A DNA stretch of 64,000 bases, from positions 1 through 64,000 of the forward strand of contig NZ_WTVK01000031.1 of NCBI RefSeq assembly GCF_012910805.1. The letters are read 5' to 3'. This DNA is from Aromatoleum evansii (GTDB taxonomy: Bacteria; Pseudomonadota; Gammaproteobacteria; Burkholderiales; Rhodocyclaceae). Under the pieces are notes generated by a model. It saw only the letters and a program-made list of their open reading frames with translations, made no database searches and had not been told where the DNA came from. The translations under genes were made by a program, and so were the position numbers. The first letter of the stretch is position 1, and every line of letters starts with the position of its first letter. Below are positions 34,951 to 43,128 of the stretch, one piece after another.

Positions 34951-35937
34951 TCAGCGCGGCGGCGACGCCGACGCGGTCCCTCGCGCCTCGCAGAACGCCC
35001 GCCGATACGCTGAGGGGCTGGTACCGATATGCGCCGCAAAATGCTGGCGCAAGGACAAGGCCGAGCCGAACCCCACATCGGTCGCGATGTGCTCGACCGG
35101 CAAGGCCGTGGTCTCGAGCAATTGCTGCGCACGCGCCAGACGCTCGGTCACGAGCCACCTCGCCACCGTCGTGCCGGTGGCCTCGCGAAAACGCCGAGTG
35201 AAGGTTCGCCGACTCATACAAGCGGCTTCGGCCATGCGGTCTAGCGAAAGTGGCTCACCCAGCCGGCCCCGCGCCCACTCCAACACTCCCGGCAGCCGAT
35301 GCTCGCTCGGCAAGGCGGGCACCGGCTGCTCGACGAATTGCGCTTGTCCGCCTTGGCGGTGCGGCGGCGTCACCAAGAGACGAGCAATGCGGTTGGCTAC
35401 GTCCGCGCCATGGCGCTGGCGCACGAGATTCAAACAACAGTCTATCGCCGCCACCGTGCCCGCCGAGGTGACGATCCCCCCGTCGTCCTCATACAGCACA
35501 TCGGCGCGGAAATCGGCGCGAGGAAAGCGTCGTGCGAAAAGCTCGCGCCATCCCCAATGGGTCGTCGCACGTCGGCCATCGAGCAAACCCGCATCGCCCA
35601 GCACGAACGCGCCCAGGCACAATCCGACCACCTGGGCGCCGCGCGCATGAGCATCGCGCAAGGCATCAGTGAGTCCCGGCGGCGCCGGGGTTTCGGGCTC
35701 GTTCCAGGATGGAACGATGACGAGATCGGCATCGCCCATCGCCGCCAGACCGTCCGGCACGTCGATCTCGATCCCTCCCGCACAACGCACGCGGCCGGAT
35801 TCGGAAGCGCAGTATCGCACCTCGTGCGGCGGCAACCCGCACTGCGACCGATCGCCGCCGAGCACGAGGCCGGGAACCGATACGTGGAAGAGACTGATGT
35901 CCTCAAAGACGACGACGGCGACACGGATCGGCGACAC
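34951..35937 (-). CDS. GlxA-type AraC-family regulator
   Basis: A 328-residue regulator with an N-terminal DJ-1/PfpI-like domain (RVAVVVFEDISLFHVSVPG, GLCLGAFVLGDAGLLDGRRATTHW) and a C-terminal AraC double helix-turn-helix (LSLDRMAEAACMSRRTFTRRFREATG, HIATDVGFGSALSLRQHFAAHIGTSPSAYRR). The GTG at 35937 with GGGGAG seven bases before it is the best start; earlier in-frame starts lack a spaced site. The gene is divergent from an isochorismatase-like hydrolase gene across about 145 bases, so it probably controls that gene. No steroid-regulon element is present here. Confidence 0.85.
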   Translation of the reverse strand: MSPIRVAVVVFEDISLFHVSVPGLVLGGDRSQCGLPPHEVRYCASESGRVRCAGGIEIDVPDGLAAMGDADLVIVPSWNEPETPAPPGLTDALRDAHARGAQVVGLCLGAFVLGDAGLLDGRRATTHWGWRELFARRFPRADFRADVLYEDDGGIVTSAGTVAAIDCCLNLVRQRHGADVANRIARLLVTPPHRQGGQAQFVEQPVPALPSEHRLPGVLEWARGRLGEPLSLDRMAEAACMSRRTFTRRFREATGTTVARWLVTERLARAQQLLETTALPVEHIATDVGFGSALSLRQHFAAHIGTSPSAYRRAFCEARGTASASPPR

Positions 35938-36081
35938 GAGCATTCTCCCCACGCGACGCTTGAAAATGGCCCGATTTTATCTCATCAATGTTTTCGGGCC
36001 ACTATTGCAATGCGGGCCCCTGCACGACAATGCAGTCACGGATAGGCCTTCACGCCCCCCGTCGATCAACCGGAGACCCTC

Positions 36082-36708
36082 ATGCCAGCTTCCCCCCGTC
36101 GCGCACTGCTCGTTATCGACGTGCAGAACGAATACTTCACGGGCAAATTGCGAATCGAATTCCCGCCCGTCGAATTGTCGTTGCCCAACATCGCGCTCGC
36201 CATGGACACGGCGCGAGCGGCCGGAATTCCGGTCATCGTCGTGCAACACGACACGCCCGAAGGCGCACCCGTGTTTGCCCGGGGCTCGGACACCTGGCAA
36301 CTGCATCCCGTCGTCGCGGAACGCCCCGCCGACCATTGCATCAACAAGACCCAGGCCAGCGCCTTTGCGGGCACTGACCTGGGCCAATGGCTTTCCGATC
36401 AGGGCATCGACACGCTCACGGTGGTCGGCTACATGACCCACAACTGCGATGCGGCCACGATCTATGAAGCGTCCCATCGCGGATTGACGGTCGAGTTCAT
36501 GGCCGACGCGACCGGCTCGCTGCCCTACGCAAACGCGGCCGGGCAGGCGAGCGCCGAGGAAATTCACCGCGTCTTCAGCACCGTCTTCCATTCGAACTTC
36601 GCCGCGGTCACAAGCACCGCCCACTGGGTGGCGGCCGTGCGCGACGGCGCGCGGATCGAACGCGACAACGTGTTTCTGTCCAATCAGCGCGCGAAAGGAC
36701 TCGCCTGA
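36082..36708 (+). CDS. Isochorismatase-family cysteine hydrolase
   Basis: A 208-residue hydrolase with the expected triad: Asp in ALLVIDVQNEYF, Lys in INKTQASAF and Cys in VVGYMTHNCDAATIYEA, the Cys preceded by the usual hydrophobic strand. Members hydrolyse amides or vinyl ethers such as nicotinamide, N-carbamoyl compounds or isochorismate. The substrate cannot be told. Divergent pairing with a GlxA-type regulator is a common arrangement and suggests a self-contained inducible unit inserted between steroid genes. Confidence 0.82.
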   Translation: MPASPRRALLVIDVQNEYFTGKLRIEFPPVELSLPNIALAMDTARAAGIPVIVVQHDTPEGAPVFARGSDTWQLHPVVAERPADHCINKTQASAFAGTDLGQWLSDQGIDTLTVVGYMTHNCDAATIYEASHRGLTVEFMADATGSLPYANAAGQASAEEIHRVFSTVFHSNFAAVTSTAHWVAAVRDGARIERDNVFLSNQRAKGLA

Positions 36709-36726
36709 CGCGCACCACGCATCCGC

Positions 36727-37833
36727 TCAGGCCGCCGCGGCCGGCTCCGTATACGGCGTCGCGCCGCGCGGCACGTAGAGCCCTTCGCACTGATCGAGGA
36801 ATTCCTGCTTCTTCGCGCGCGGGTTGTAGAACTGCTTGTACCAGATGCGCGCTTTCATGAAGGGGCCGTCGCTGGGGATGAAGAGGCCGTTGAGGCAGGG
36901 GGCCTTGTTCATCCACACCTCGAAGTCCTGCATGAACGCGAGGCGGCTCGCTTCCTGGAACTGGCGCGCGGCGATCGTGTCGGGGACGGTGGCGACGGCG
37001 TTGCCGCCCGGCGACTTCACGAGCAGCGAGTGCCAGACCTTGATCGAGCCGTCATCGACTGGGGTGTGGGTGATCATCAGCACGGAGTCGTAGAGGCCGG
37101 TCAGATACGAAATCAGCACGCTGGGACCGTGGTAGGTGGTGTCGGTGTGGAGGATGGGGCTCACGCCGTCGGCACCGACCAGGGTGCGGTGCGGGCCGCA
37201 CTGGCGCTGCGTGGCGGTATGGCCGCGGAACTCGTTCTCGTAGCGCTCGACGGTCGAGCCGTGGATGGGGCTGAGGTGGCCGTAGTCGCAGATGTTGTCG
37301 ATGACTTCCTGCGGGTGCTGGTTCAGCACGCCGAGGTGGTCGAACTTCCAGCGCACCCAGGAAGGGTCGTCCCATTGCGGCAGGCTCGGGTGCTCCCACT
37401 CGGGCTCGCCGCCCTCCGGGTCGTGCCACACCCAGATCGCACCGAGGCTCTCGACGACCGTCCAGGACTTCACGCAGGCCGTGGCCGGAATCGGCCCCTG
37501 GTGGTAGGGGATGTCGTCACACTTGCCGTCCGCGCCGAAACGCCAGGCGTGGTAGGGGCAGCGGATGCTGTCGCCCTCGACGTTGCTGCCGCCGCCGTCG
37601 ATCACGACGTAGGACGTGGTGTTCTGCGCCGCGAGGTGGGTCTTCATGTGCGGGCAGTAGGCGTCGAGCAGCACGATCTTGCCGGTCGCGCGGCCGCGGT
37701 ACAGCGCGAAGTCCTTGCCGAAGAAGCGCACCGCGAGCGGCTTGTGGGTGTTGAGTTCCTCGGCGTCGGCGATCATGAACCAGCCGCGCGGATAGGTGAA
37801 TTCGCCGATGCGGTAATCTTTGGTGGTGGCCAT
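36727..37833 (-). CDS. kshA: 3-Ketosteroid 9alpha-hydroxylase oxygenase (KshA-like Rieske)
   Basis: A 368-residue Rieske oxygenase. The [2Fe-2S] ligands are in YCPHMKTHL and RCPYHAWRF, and the mononuclear iron site in NICDYGHLSPIHG, the KshA-type spacing. The sequence CPYHAWRFGADGKCDDIPY is characteristic of KshA and the related cholesterol-7-desaturase group. 9alpha-hydroxylation of a 1,4-diene-3-ketosteroid opens ring B spontaneously. The start at 37833 (MATTKDYRIGEFTYPRGW) has AGAGGAG upstream; the longer frame is not supported. Its reductase KshB is at 29776-30831. It is a single-gene transcript, and two regulatory elements lie in its 208-base upstream region. Confidence 0.85.
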   Translation of the reverse strand: MATTKDYRIGEFTYPRGWFMIADAEELNTHKPLAVRFFGKDFALYRGRATGKIVLLDAYCPHMKTHLAAQNTTSYVVIDGGGSNVEGDSIRCPYHAWRFGADGKCDDIPYHQGPIPATACVKSWTVVESLGAIWVWHDPEGGEPEWEHPSLPQWDDPSWVRWKFDHLGVLNQHPQEVIDNICDYGHLSPIHGSTVERYENEFRGHTATQRQCGPHRTLVGADGVSPILHTDTTYHGPSVLISYLTGLYDSVLMITHTPVDDGSIKVWHSLLVKSPGGNAVATVPDTIAARQFQEASRLAFMQDFEVWMNKAPCLNGLFIPSDGPFMKARIWYKQFYNPRAKKQEFLDQCEGLYVPRGATPYTEPAAAA

Positions 37834-37899
37834 CGAGCTCTCCTCTGGATGGGATATGGGGAATTTCACCCAGATTTTCGAGTTCGCCGCCCCGGCCTG

Positions 37900-37919
37900 C
37901 ATCATCTGTTTGGACGATG
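37900..37919 (+). promoter_or_regulatory. Steroid-regulon element between kshA and the MBL gene (site 1)
   Basis: CATCATCT-GTTT-GGACGATG, nearly a full palindrome. By the orientation rule it faces the MBL-fold gene (122 bases away); by proximity it could serve kshA (66 bases). It pairs with site 2 thirty bases further on. Confidence 0.6.
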
Positions 37920-37949
37920 GTCCGGCGCTCGCTCGGGCACCCGAGGGGA

Positions 37950-37969
37950 CATCGTCCTTTTGGACGTTT
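37950..37969 (-). promoter_or_regulatory. Steroid-regulon element between kshA and the MBL gene (site 2)
   Basis: Read toward kshA: AAACGTCC-AAAA-GGACGATG, exact proximal half, 116 bases before the kshA start. GTCC-AAAA-GGAC is a perfect inner dyad. Confidence 0.6.
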
Positions 37970-38041
37970 TTCCGCGGCACCAGCCCGGTCTAGATTGCAG
38001 CAACGATCGGATTTCTCCGACCGCAGCACACAGGAGCATTC

Positions 38042-39124
38042 ATGCCAGACCACGGGCTTGTTTCGGAACCGGCGTCGGCCGGAAAGGAAAAGGAGGCAGG
38101 GGCGCTCGAATATCCGTTTGCCGCCCCGGCGCCCGATGGCGAAGTCGTCGAGCTGGCGCCCGGAATCCTCTGGGCGCGCATCCCGATGCCGATGCAGCTC
38201 GACCACATCAACGTCTACCTGCTGGAGGATGGCGACGGCTGGCTGGTCGTCGACACGGGCCTGAACACCGGGAAGTCCAAGGCCCTGTGGGAGACGATCA
38301 TCGCCCGCCACCTGAAGGGCCTGCCGGTGAAGGGTCTGATCTGCACGCACTTCCATTACGACCACGCCGGACTCGCGGCCTGGTTCACGGAGCGTTTCGA
38401 CATCCCGCTCTTCATGACCCACGGTGAGTTCTTCACGATGCGGGGCCTGAGCGAACAGGTGCCCGACCCGCTGCCCGTGCCGCTGCGCCAGTTCTACCGC
38501 CGCGCAGGGATGCCGGACGCGCGCATCGACCGGATGTTCGGCGCCCTGCGGCGCGACCCCTTCATGCCGCCTCACCCGCACGCCTTCCGGCGGCTGCGGG
38601 AAGGCGACGAGCTCGGCATTGGCGGGCGCACGTGGCGCGTGATCATCGGCGAGGGGCATTCGCCGGAACACGCCTGCCTGTACTGCGCGACCGACCGCAT
38701 CCTGATCGCCGGCGACCAGCTCCTGCCGCGCATCACGTCGAACGTGCTGGTGTCCGGCGTCGAACCGGAGGCGAATCCGCTGAAGCTGTGGCTCGAATCG
38801 CTGGAGCGCCTCGATCGCCTGGCGCCGGAGACGCTCGTGCTGCCTTCCCACCAGCTGGTCTTCCGCGGCCTCAACGCGCGCGTACGCGAGTTTCGCGAAC
38901 ACCATCGCCACCAGTTCGACGTTCTGCACGAGATCGTGGCTCACGCAGGCAGCTGCACGGCGTTCGAGGCCATGGGCAGCCTGTTCCCGCGCATCCTCGG
39001 CGGCGCCGACGACATGCTCGCGATCGGCGAGACCATTGCGCACCTGTCGTGGTTGCGCTACGAAGGCGAACTGCGACGCGTGCTCGACGACGACGGCGCC
39101 TACCGCTTCAGCGCGGCGAACTGA
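38042..39124 (+). CDS. MBL-fold metallohydrolase
   Basis: A 360-residue metallo-beta-lactamase-fold protein with the full metal set: THFHYDHAG (HxHxDH), IIGEGHSPEH, LIAGDQLLP and LVLPSHQLVF. The N-terminal 30 residues are a disordered extension. Family members include glyoxalase II-like thioesterases, lactonases and C-C hydrolases. CAGGAG lies before the ATG. It is followed after 66 bases by an acyl-CoA ligase gene in the same direction and is divergent from kshA. A lactone or thioester of a steroid intermediate is a possible substrate. The alpha/beta hydrolase HsaD is missing from this window, but nothing shows that this protein replaces it. Confidence 0.8.
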   Translation: MPDHGLVSEPASAGKEKEAGALEYPFAAPAPDGEVVELAPGILWARIPMPMQLDHINVYLLEDGDGWLVVDTGLNTGKSKALWETIIARHLKGLPVKGLICTHFHYDHAGLAAWFTERFDIPLFMTHGEFFTMRGLSEQVPDPLPVPLRQFYRRAGMPDARIDRMFGALRRDPFMPPHPHAFRRLREGDELGIGGRTWRVIIGEGHSPEHACLYCATDRILIAGDQLLPRITSNVLVSGVEPEANPLKLWLESLERLDRLAPETLVLPSHQLVFRGLNARVREFREHHRHQFDVLHEIVAHAGSCTAFEAMGSLFPRILGGADDMLAIGETIAHLSWLRYEGELRRVLDDDGAYRFSAAN

Positions 39125-39190
39125 AGACTCACTGATCTGCACGAACAAGGAAGGCGACGGGGCGGATGCCGCATCGCCACGGAGGGACGA

Positions 39191-40894
39191 ATGACGAACA
39201 TCATCGATGCGCTGGCCGCTGCCCGCGCACAACTGCTGGCGCCGGGCGCGCCGTTCGAGCTCACCGAAACCCAGATCGACGGGCGCGCGGTGAAGCTCTA
39301 CCGCAATGCATTTCCGAATCTGCCGGCGCTGATCGACGCCGGCCGCGTGCATGGCGACAAGCTCTTCGTCGTCTATCAGGGCGAGCGCTGGACCTTCGCG
39401 CGCTTCTTCGCCGAAGTCGACGCAGTGGCCGCCGCGCTCCGCGAGCAGGGCCTGCAGCGCGGCGACCGTGTGGCGATCGCGATGCGCAACCGTCCGGAGT
39501 GGGCGGTGGCCTTTGCCGCGGCGGCGCTCCTCGGCGCCGTTCCCGCGCCGCTGAACAGCTTCGGCCTGCGCGGCGAGCTGCGCGCCGCCCTGGCGGACGT
39601 CGAACCGGCACTGCTGTTCTGCGATCCCGAGCGCCTGGAGCGCCTCGAGGGCGACACCGGCGTGCCCGGCTGCCGCATCGTCCTTGCCGGCGGGGGCACA
39701 CCGGAAGGGGTGCTGTCCTATCAGGCGATGGCCTCCCGGCCCGTCCAGGAACTCGCGCGCCCCGCTCTCGGGGCGGACGATCCGGCCCTTATCCTGTTCA
39801 CGTCGGGCGCGACGAGCCAGGCGAAGGGTGTGCTGTCCTCGCAGCGCGCGGTGTGCCAGGCGCTGTTCAACATCGACTTCATCGGCGCGATTTCGGCGAT
39901 GACCTCACCGCAGGCCGTCGCCGCGATCATGCAAAGCGGCCTCGCACCGACGACGCTCACCGCGGTGCCGCTGTTCCACGTCAGCGGCCTGCACGCGCAG
40001 CTCCTGTCGGCCCTGCGCAACGGCCGCCGCCTGGTGTTCATGCACCGCTGGGATGCGGCGCAGGCGCTGGACCTGATTCGCGACGAGAAGATCACGCAGT
40101 TCAACGGCGCGCCGTCGATGGTCGCGCAACTCCTCGCGGCCCCCGGCTTCGACGACCCGGCGATTACCGGCAGCCTGGGGGGCCTCGGCTTCGGCGGCGC
40201 CGGCCTGCCCCAGCCGCTGATCCGCAGCGTATTCGCCGCGCGGCCAGACGGCTTGTCCGGCATCGGCTTCGGCCTGACGGAGACCAATGGCGTGGGCGCC
40301 GCGGGCTCCGGTGAACTGTTCAAATACAAGCCGCGCAGCTCGGGCATCACCTCACCGATCATCGACGTGTGCATCGCCGACCCGGACGGCAAACCACTGC
40401 CCGCGGGAGAATCGGGCGAGATCTGGCTGCGCGGCGTCACCGTGATGCAGGGCTACTGGCGCAACCCCGATGCGACGCGCGACGCGCTCGTCGACGGCTG
40501 GTTCCATACCGGCGACATCGGTTATCTGGATGACGAGGGCTTCCTGTTCGTCGTCGATCGCATCAAGGACGTGATCAACCGCAGCGGCGAGAAGATCGCC
40601 GCGGCCGAAGTCGAATCCTGCCTGCTGGAGCATCCCGCGGTGATCGAGGCGGCCGTTTTCGCGGTGCCGGACGACAATTCAGGAGAGGCCGTCGTCGCCG
40701 CGGTCGTCGTGGAGGATTCCGGCGTGGTGTCCTCCGAGGCGCTGCGCGAACACGTCGCGGCGCGTCTGGCGGCCTACAAGGTGCCGGTGGTGGTGCATGT
40801 ACGCAGCGAAGCCCTGCCGCGCAATCCGGCCGGGAAGCTGCTGAAGGTGGAGCTCAAGCGAGCGTACGGGGCGCAGCCCGTGGTAGCGCAATGA
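39191..40894 (+). CDS. Acyl-CoA synthetase (AMP-forming), FadD3/FadD-like
   Basis: A 567-residue ANL-superfamily ligase: ATP loop LILFTSGATSQAKGVLSS, GFGLTETNGVG, DGWFHTGDIGYLDDEGF, NRSGEKIAAAEVE hinge and catalytic Lys in NPAGKLLKVEL. The Thr/Gly-rich loop has an unusual A-T-S-Q-A in place of T-T-G-x-P. It activates a carboxylic acid to its CoA thioester. In steroid clusters such ligases act on the side chain or on HIP, the C/D-ring propionate left after ring A/B removal (FadD3). The position next to kshA and the MBL gene, under a regulatory element, supports one of these roles; the sequence alone does not decide which. Confidence 0.82.
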   Translation: MTNIIDALAAARAQLLAPGAPFELTETQIDGRAVKLYRNAFPNLPALIDAGRVHGDKLFVVYQGERWTFARFFAEVDAVAAALREQGLQRGDRVAIAMRNRPEWAVAFAAAALLGAVPAPLNSFGLRGELRAALADVEPALLFCDPERLERLEGDTGVPGCRIVLAGGGTPEGVLSYQAMASRPVQELARPALGADDPALILFTSGATSQAKGVLSSQRAVCQALFNIDFIGAISAMTSPQAVAAIMQSGLAPTTLTAVPLFHVSGLHAQLLSALRNGRRLVFMHRWDAAQALDLIRDEKITQFNGAPSMVAQLLAAPGFDDPAITGSLGGLGFGGAGLPQPLIRSVFAARPDGLSGIGFGLTETNGVGAAGSGELFKYKPRSSGITSPIIDVCIADPDGKPLPAGESGEIWLRGVTVMQGYWRNPDATRDALVDGWFHTGDIGYLDDEGFLFVVDRIKDVINRSGEKIAAAEVESCLLEHPAVIEAAVFAVPDDNSGEAVVAAVVVEDSGVVSSEALREHVAARLAAYKVPVVVHVRSEALPRNPAGKLLKVELKRAYGAQPVVAQ

Positions 40895-40922
40895 CGGGCG
40901 GCCTTTGAGACGACTTCCGGCG

Positions 40923-40945
40923 GCCGCCTCCGAAAGGGAGGCGGC
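40923..40945. repeat. 9-bp perfect hairpin between convergent operons
   Basis: GCCGCCTCC (40923-40931) pairs with GGAGGCGGC (40937-40945) around GAAAG, 28 bases past the ligase stop. No T tract is present on either side. It separates the plus-strand ligase transcript from the end of the ten-gene minus-strand operon. Confidence 0.4.
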
Positions 40946-41089
40946 GCCTCAACGAGCGGCGTAGCGAGGCGCGAGCGCATCGTCGCGCCGGCGCTCAACG
41001 GCAAGCACGATCGGCCCGATTCGGCAGGTGCCGGATCAGGCCGATCACGATGACACGGGGCCGCGTGGCAGCCGATGCCGCGTTGCTGC

Positions 41090-41974
41090 TCAGCTTCCCC
41101 AGACTTTCTGCGCCGGAGCCGCCTCGGCGAGGATCGCATCCACCGCGGCGCCGACTTCGGCGGGTTCCCAGCGCGCGCCCTTGTCGCGCGTCACGCCGGT
41201 GCGCCAGCCGTCGCACAGCGAGATGCGTCCGCCCTGCGCCTCGAACACCTGGCCGGTGACGTGGCGCGACAGCGGGCTGCCGAGCCACACGACGAGCGGC
41301 GCCACGTTCTCCGCTGCCCACAGGTCGAAGCTGCCGTCCTCGGGTTTCTTCACGACAGCGGCCATCGCGCTCTCGGTCATCGAGGTGCGCGCCGACGGCG
41401 CCAGCGCATTCGCGGTAACGCCGTAGCGCGCGAGTTCCGCCGCCTGCACCAGCGTAAGCGAGGCGATGCCGCCTTTCGCCGCCGAGTAGTTCGACTGGCC
41501 GATCGAGCCCTGCAATCCGGCGCCAGAGCTGGTGTTGATGATGCGGGCGTCGACCTTCTGGCCGGCCTTGGCCTGGTCGCGCCAACGGCGGCCGAGGATG
41601 TTGGCGAGGCAGAAATGGCCTTTCAGATGCACGCGCATCACCTCGTCCCAGTCGTCCTCGCCGAGGCTCACGAACATGCGATCGCGCAGGATGCCGGCGT
41701 TATTGACGACGACATGCACGTCGCCGAAGGCGTCGAGCGCCGCATCGACGATGCGCTGCGCGGATTCGAGGCGCGTGATGTCGTTGGAGTCGGCGATCGC
41801 CTTGCCACCGGCTTCGCGGATCTCGCTCGCGACGGCCACCGCGGCGTCGTTGCGGATGTCGTTGACGACGACATTCCCGCCTTCGGCCGCGAAAGCCAGC
41901 GCATAGGCGCGCCCGAGGCCGCCGCCGGCCCCGGTGATGATGACGGTGCGTCCGTCGCAGATACCCTTTGTCAT
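41090..41974 (-). CDS. SDR dehydrogenase, Rv3548c-like (ring C/D beta-oxidation)
   Basis: A 294-residue SDR: TGAGGGLGRAYALAFAAEG at the N-terminus, VVNDI, VVNNAGILRD and catalytic SNYSAAKGG. The opening MTKGICDGRTVIITGAGGGLG and the overall length match the Rv3548c type and the dehydrogenase domain of peroxisomal multifunctional protein 2, which oxidise 3-hydroxyacyl-CoAs. It is the last gene of the ten-gene operon; its ATG overlaps the thiolase stop. A likely role is dehydrogenation of a hydroxyacyl-CoA formed from the C/D-ring remnant before the thiolase step. Confidence 0.78.
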   Translation of the reverse strand: MTKGICDGRTVIITGAGGGLGRAYALAFAAEGGNVVVNDIRNDAAVAVASEIREAGGKAIADSNDITRLESAQRIVDAALDAFGDVHVVVNNAGILRDRMFVSLGEDDWDEVMRVHLKGHFCLANILGRRWRDQAKAGQKVDARIINTSSGAGLQGSIGQSNYSAAKGGIASLTLVQAAELARYGVTANALAPSARTSMTESAMAAVVKKPEDGSFDLWAAENVAPLVVWLGSPLSRHVTGQVFEAQGGRISLCDGWRTGVTRDKGARWEPAEVGAAVDAILAEAAPAQKVWGS

Positions 41975-43125
41975 TTCAATACCTCGATGATCGTCACATT
42001 CGCCTGCCCGCCGCCTTCGCACATCGTCTGCAGACCGAAGCGCCCGCCCGTGCGCTCCAGCTCGTGGAGCAGCGTCGTCATCAGCCGTGCACCGGTGGCG
42101 CCGAGCGGATGGCCCAGTGCGATGGCGCCGCCGTTGACGTTGGTGCGCGCCGGGTCGTAACCGGTTTCCTTCGCCCAGGCCATCACGACCGAGGCGAAGG
42201 CCTCGTTGATCTCGACGCGGTCGATGTCGCCGATCGTCATGCCGACCTTCTTCAGCGCGGCGCGCGTCGCCGGGATCGGCGCGGTGAGGTGCCAGATCGG
42301 GTCGTCCCCGAGCACGCTGAGGTGGTGGATGCGCGCGCGCGGAGTCAGGCCGTAGCGCTTCAACGCCGCTTCCGACACCACCAGCAGGGCTGACGAGGCG
42401 TCGCAGGTCTGGCTCGACACGGCGGCGGTGATCCCCGGGAACTCCGGTGCGACCGGCTCGAGCTCGGCCATCTTCGCGACCGTCGTGTCGCGCGGCGTCT
42501 CGTCGTGCTCGACGCCCTCCAGCGGCACGATCTCGCGCGCGAAGCGGCCCTCGGCGATAGCGGCGCGGGCGCGGCGGTGGCTTTCGAGTGCGAATTCCTC
42601 CATCTGCGCGCGGCTGATATGCCAGTGGTCGGCGATGCGCTGCGCGGCGTAGAACTGGTTCACCGGCTGGTCGCCGAAGCGCGCCTTCCAGCCACGGCTG
42701 CCGGAGAAGGGGTCGGGAAAGCCGAGCGGCTGGCCGGCGAGCATCGCGGACGAGATCGGGATCTGCGTCATCGTCTGCACGCCGCCGACGGCGACGACGT
42801 CCTGCGTGCCGCTCATCACTGCCTGCGCGGCGAAATGCAGCGCCTGCTGCGACGAGCCGCACTGGCGGTCGACCGTGGTGCCGGGCACGTTGAGCGGCAG
42901 GCCGGCGGCGAGCCAGCTCGTGCGCGCGATGTCGCCCGCCTGCGAGCCGATGGTGTCGACGCAGCCGAAGATCACGTCGTCGTATTCCTCGGCGGGAATC
43001 GCGTTGCGCTCGACGAGCGCTTTCAGGACATGCGCGCCGAGGTCGATCGCATGCACGTGGGACAGACCGCCCTTGCGCTTGCCGGTCGGGCTGCGCAGGG
43101 CGTCGACGATATAGGCTTCAGCCAT
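41971..43125 (-). CDS. Acetyl-CoA acetyltransferase, FadA6/FadA5-like
   Basis: A 384-residue degradative thiolase with all catalytic residues: nucleophile Cys in VDRQCGSSQQALHFAAQA, His in GGAIALGHPLGATGAR and second Cys in MCEGGGQANVTII. The length and CGSSQQA motif match steroid-associated FadA5/FadA6 rather than general acetoacetyl-CoA thiolases. In the KstR2-type gene set, FadA6 cleaves a late intermediate of ring C/D degradation. It overlaps the SDR start by four bases and follows the second FadE by three. Confidence 0.85.
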   Translation of the reverse strand: MAEAYIVDALRSPTGKRKGGLSHVHAIDLGAHVLKALVERNAIPAEEYDDVIFGCVDTIGSQAGDIARTSWLAAGLPLNVPGTTVDRQCGSSQQALHFAAQAVMSGTQDVVAVGGVQTMTQIPISSAMLAGQPLGFPDPFSGSRGWKARFGDQPVNQFYAAQRIADHWHISRAQMEEFALESHRRARAAIAEGRFAREIVPLEGVEHDETPRDTTVAKMAELEPVAPEFPGITAAVSSQTCDASSALLVVSEAALKRYGLTPRARIHHLSVLGDDPIWHLTAPIPATRAALKKVGMTIGDIDRVEINEAFASVVMAWAKETGYDPARTNVNGGAIALGHPLGATGARLMTTLLHELERTGGRFGLQTMCEGGGQANVTIIEVLK

Positions 43126-43128
43126 CCT

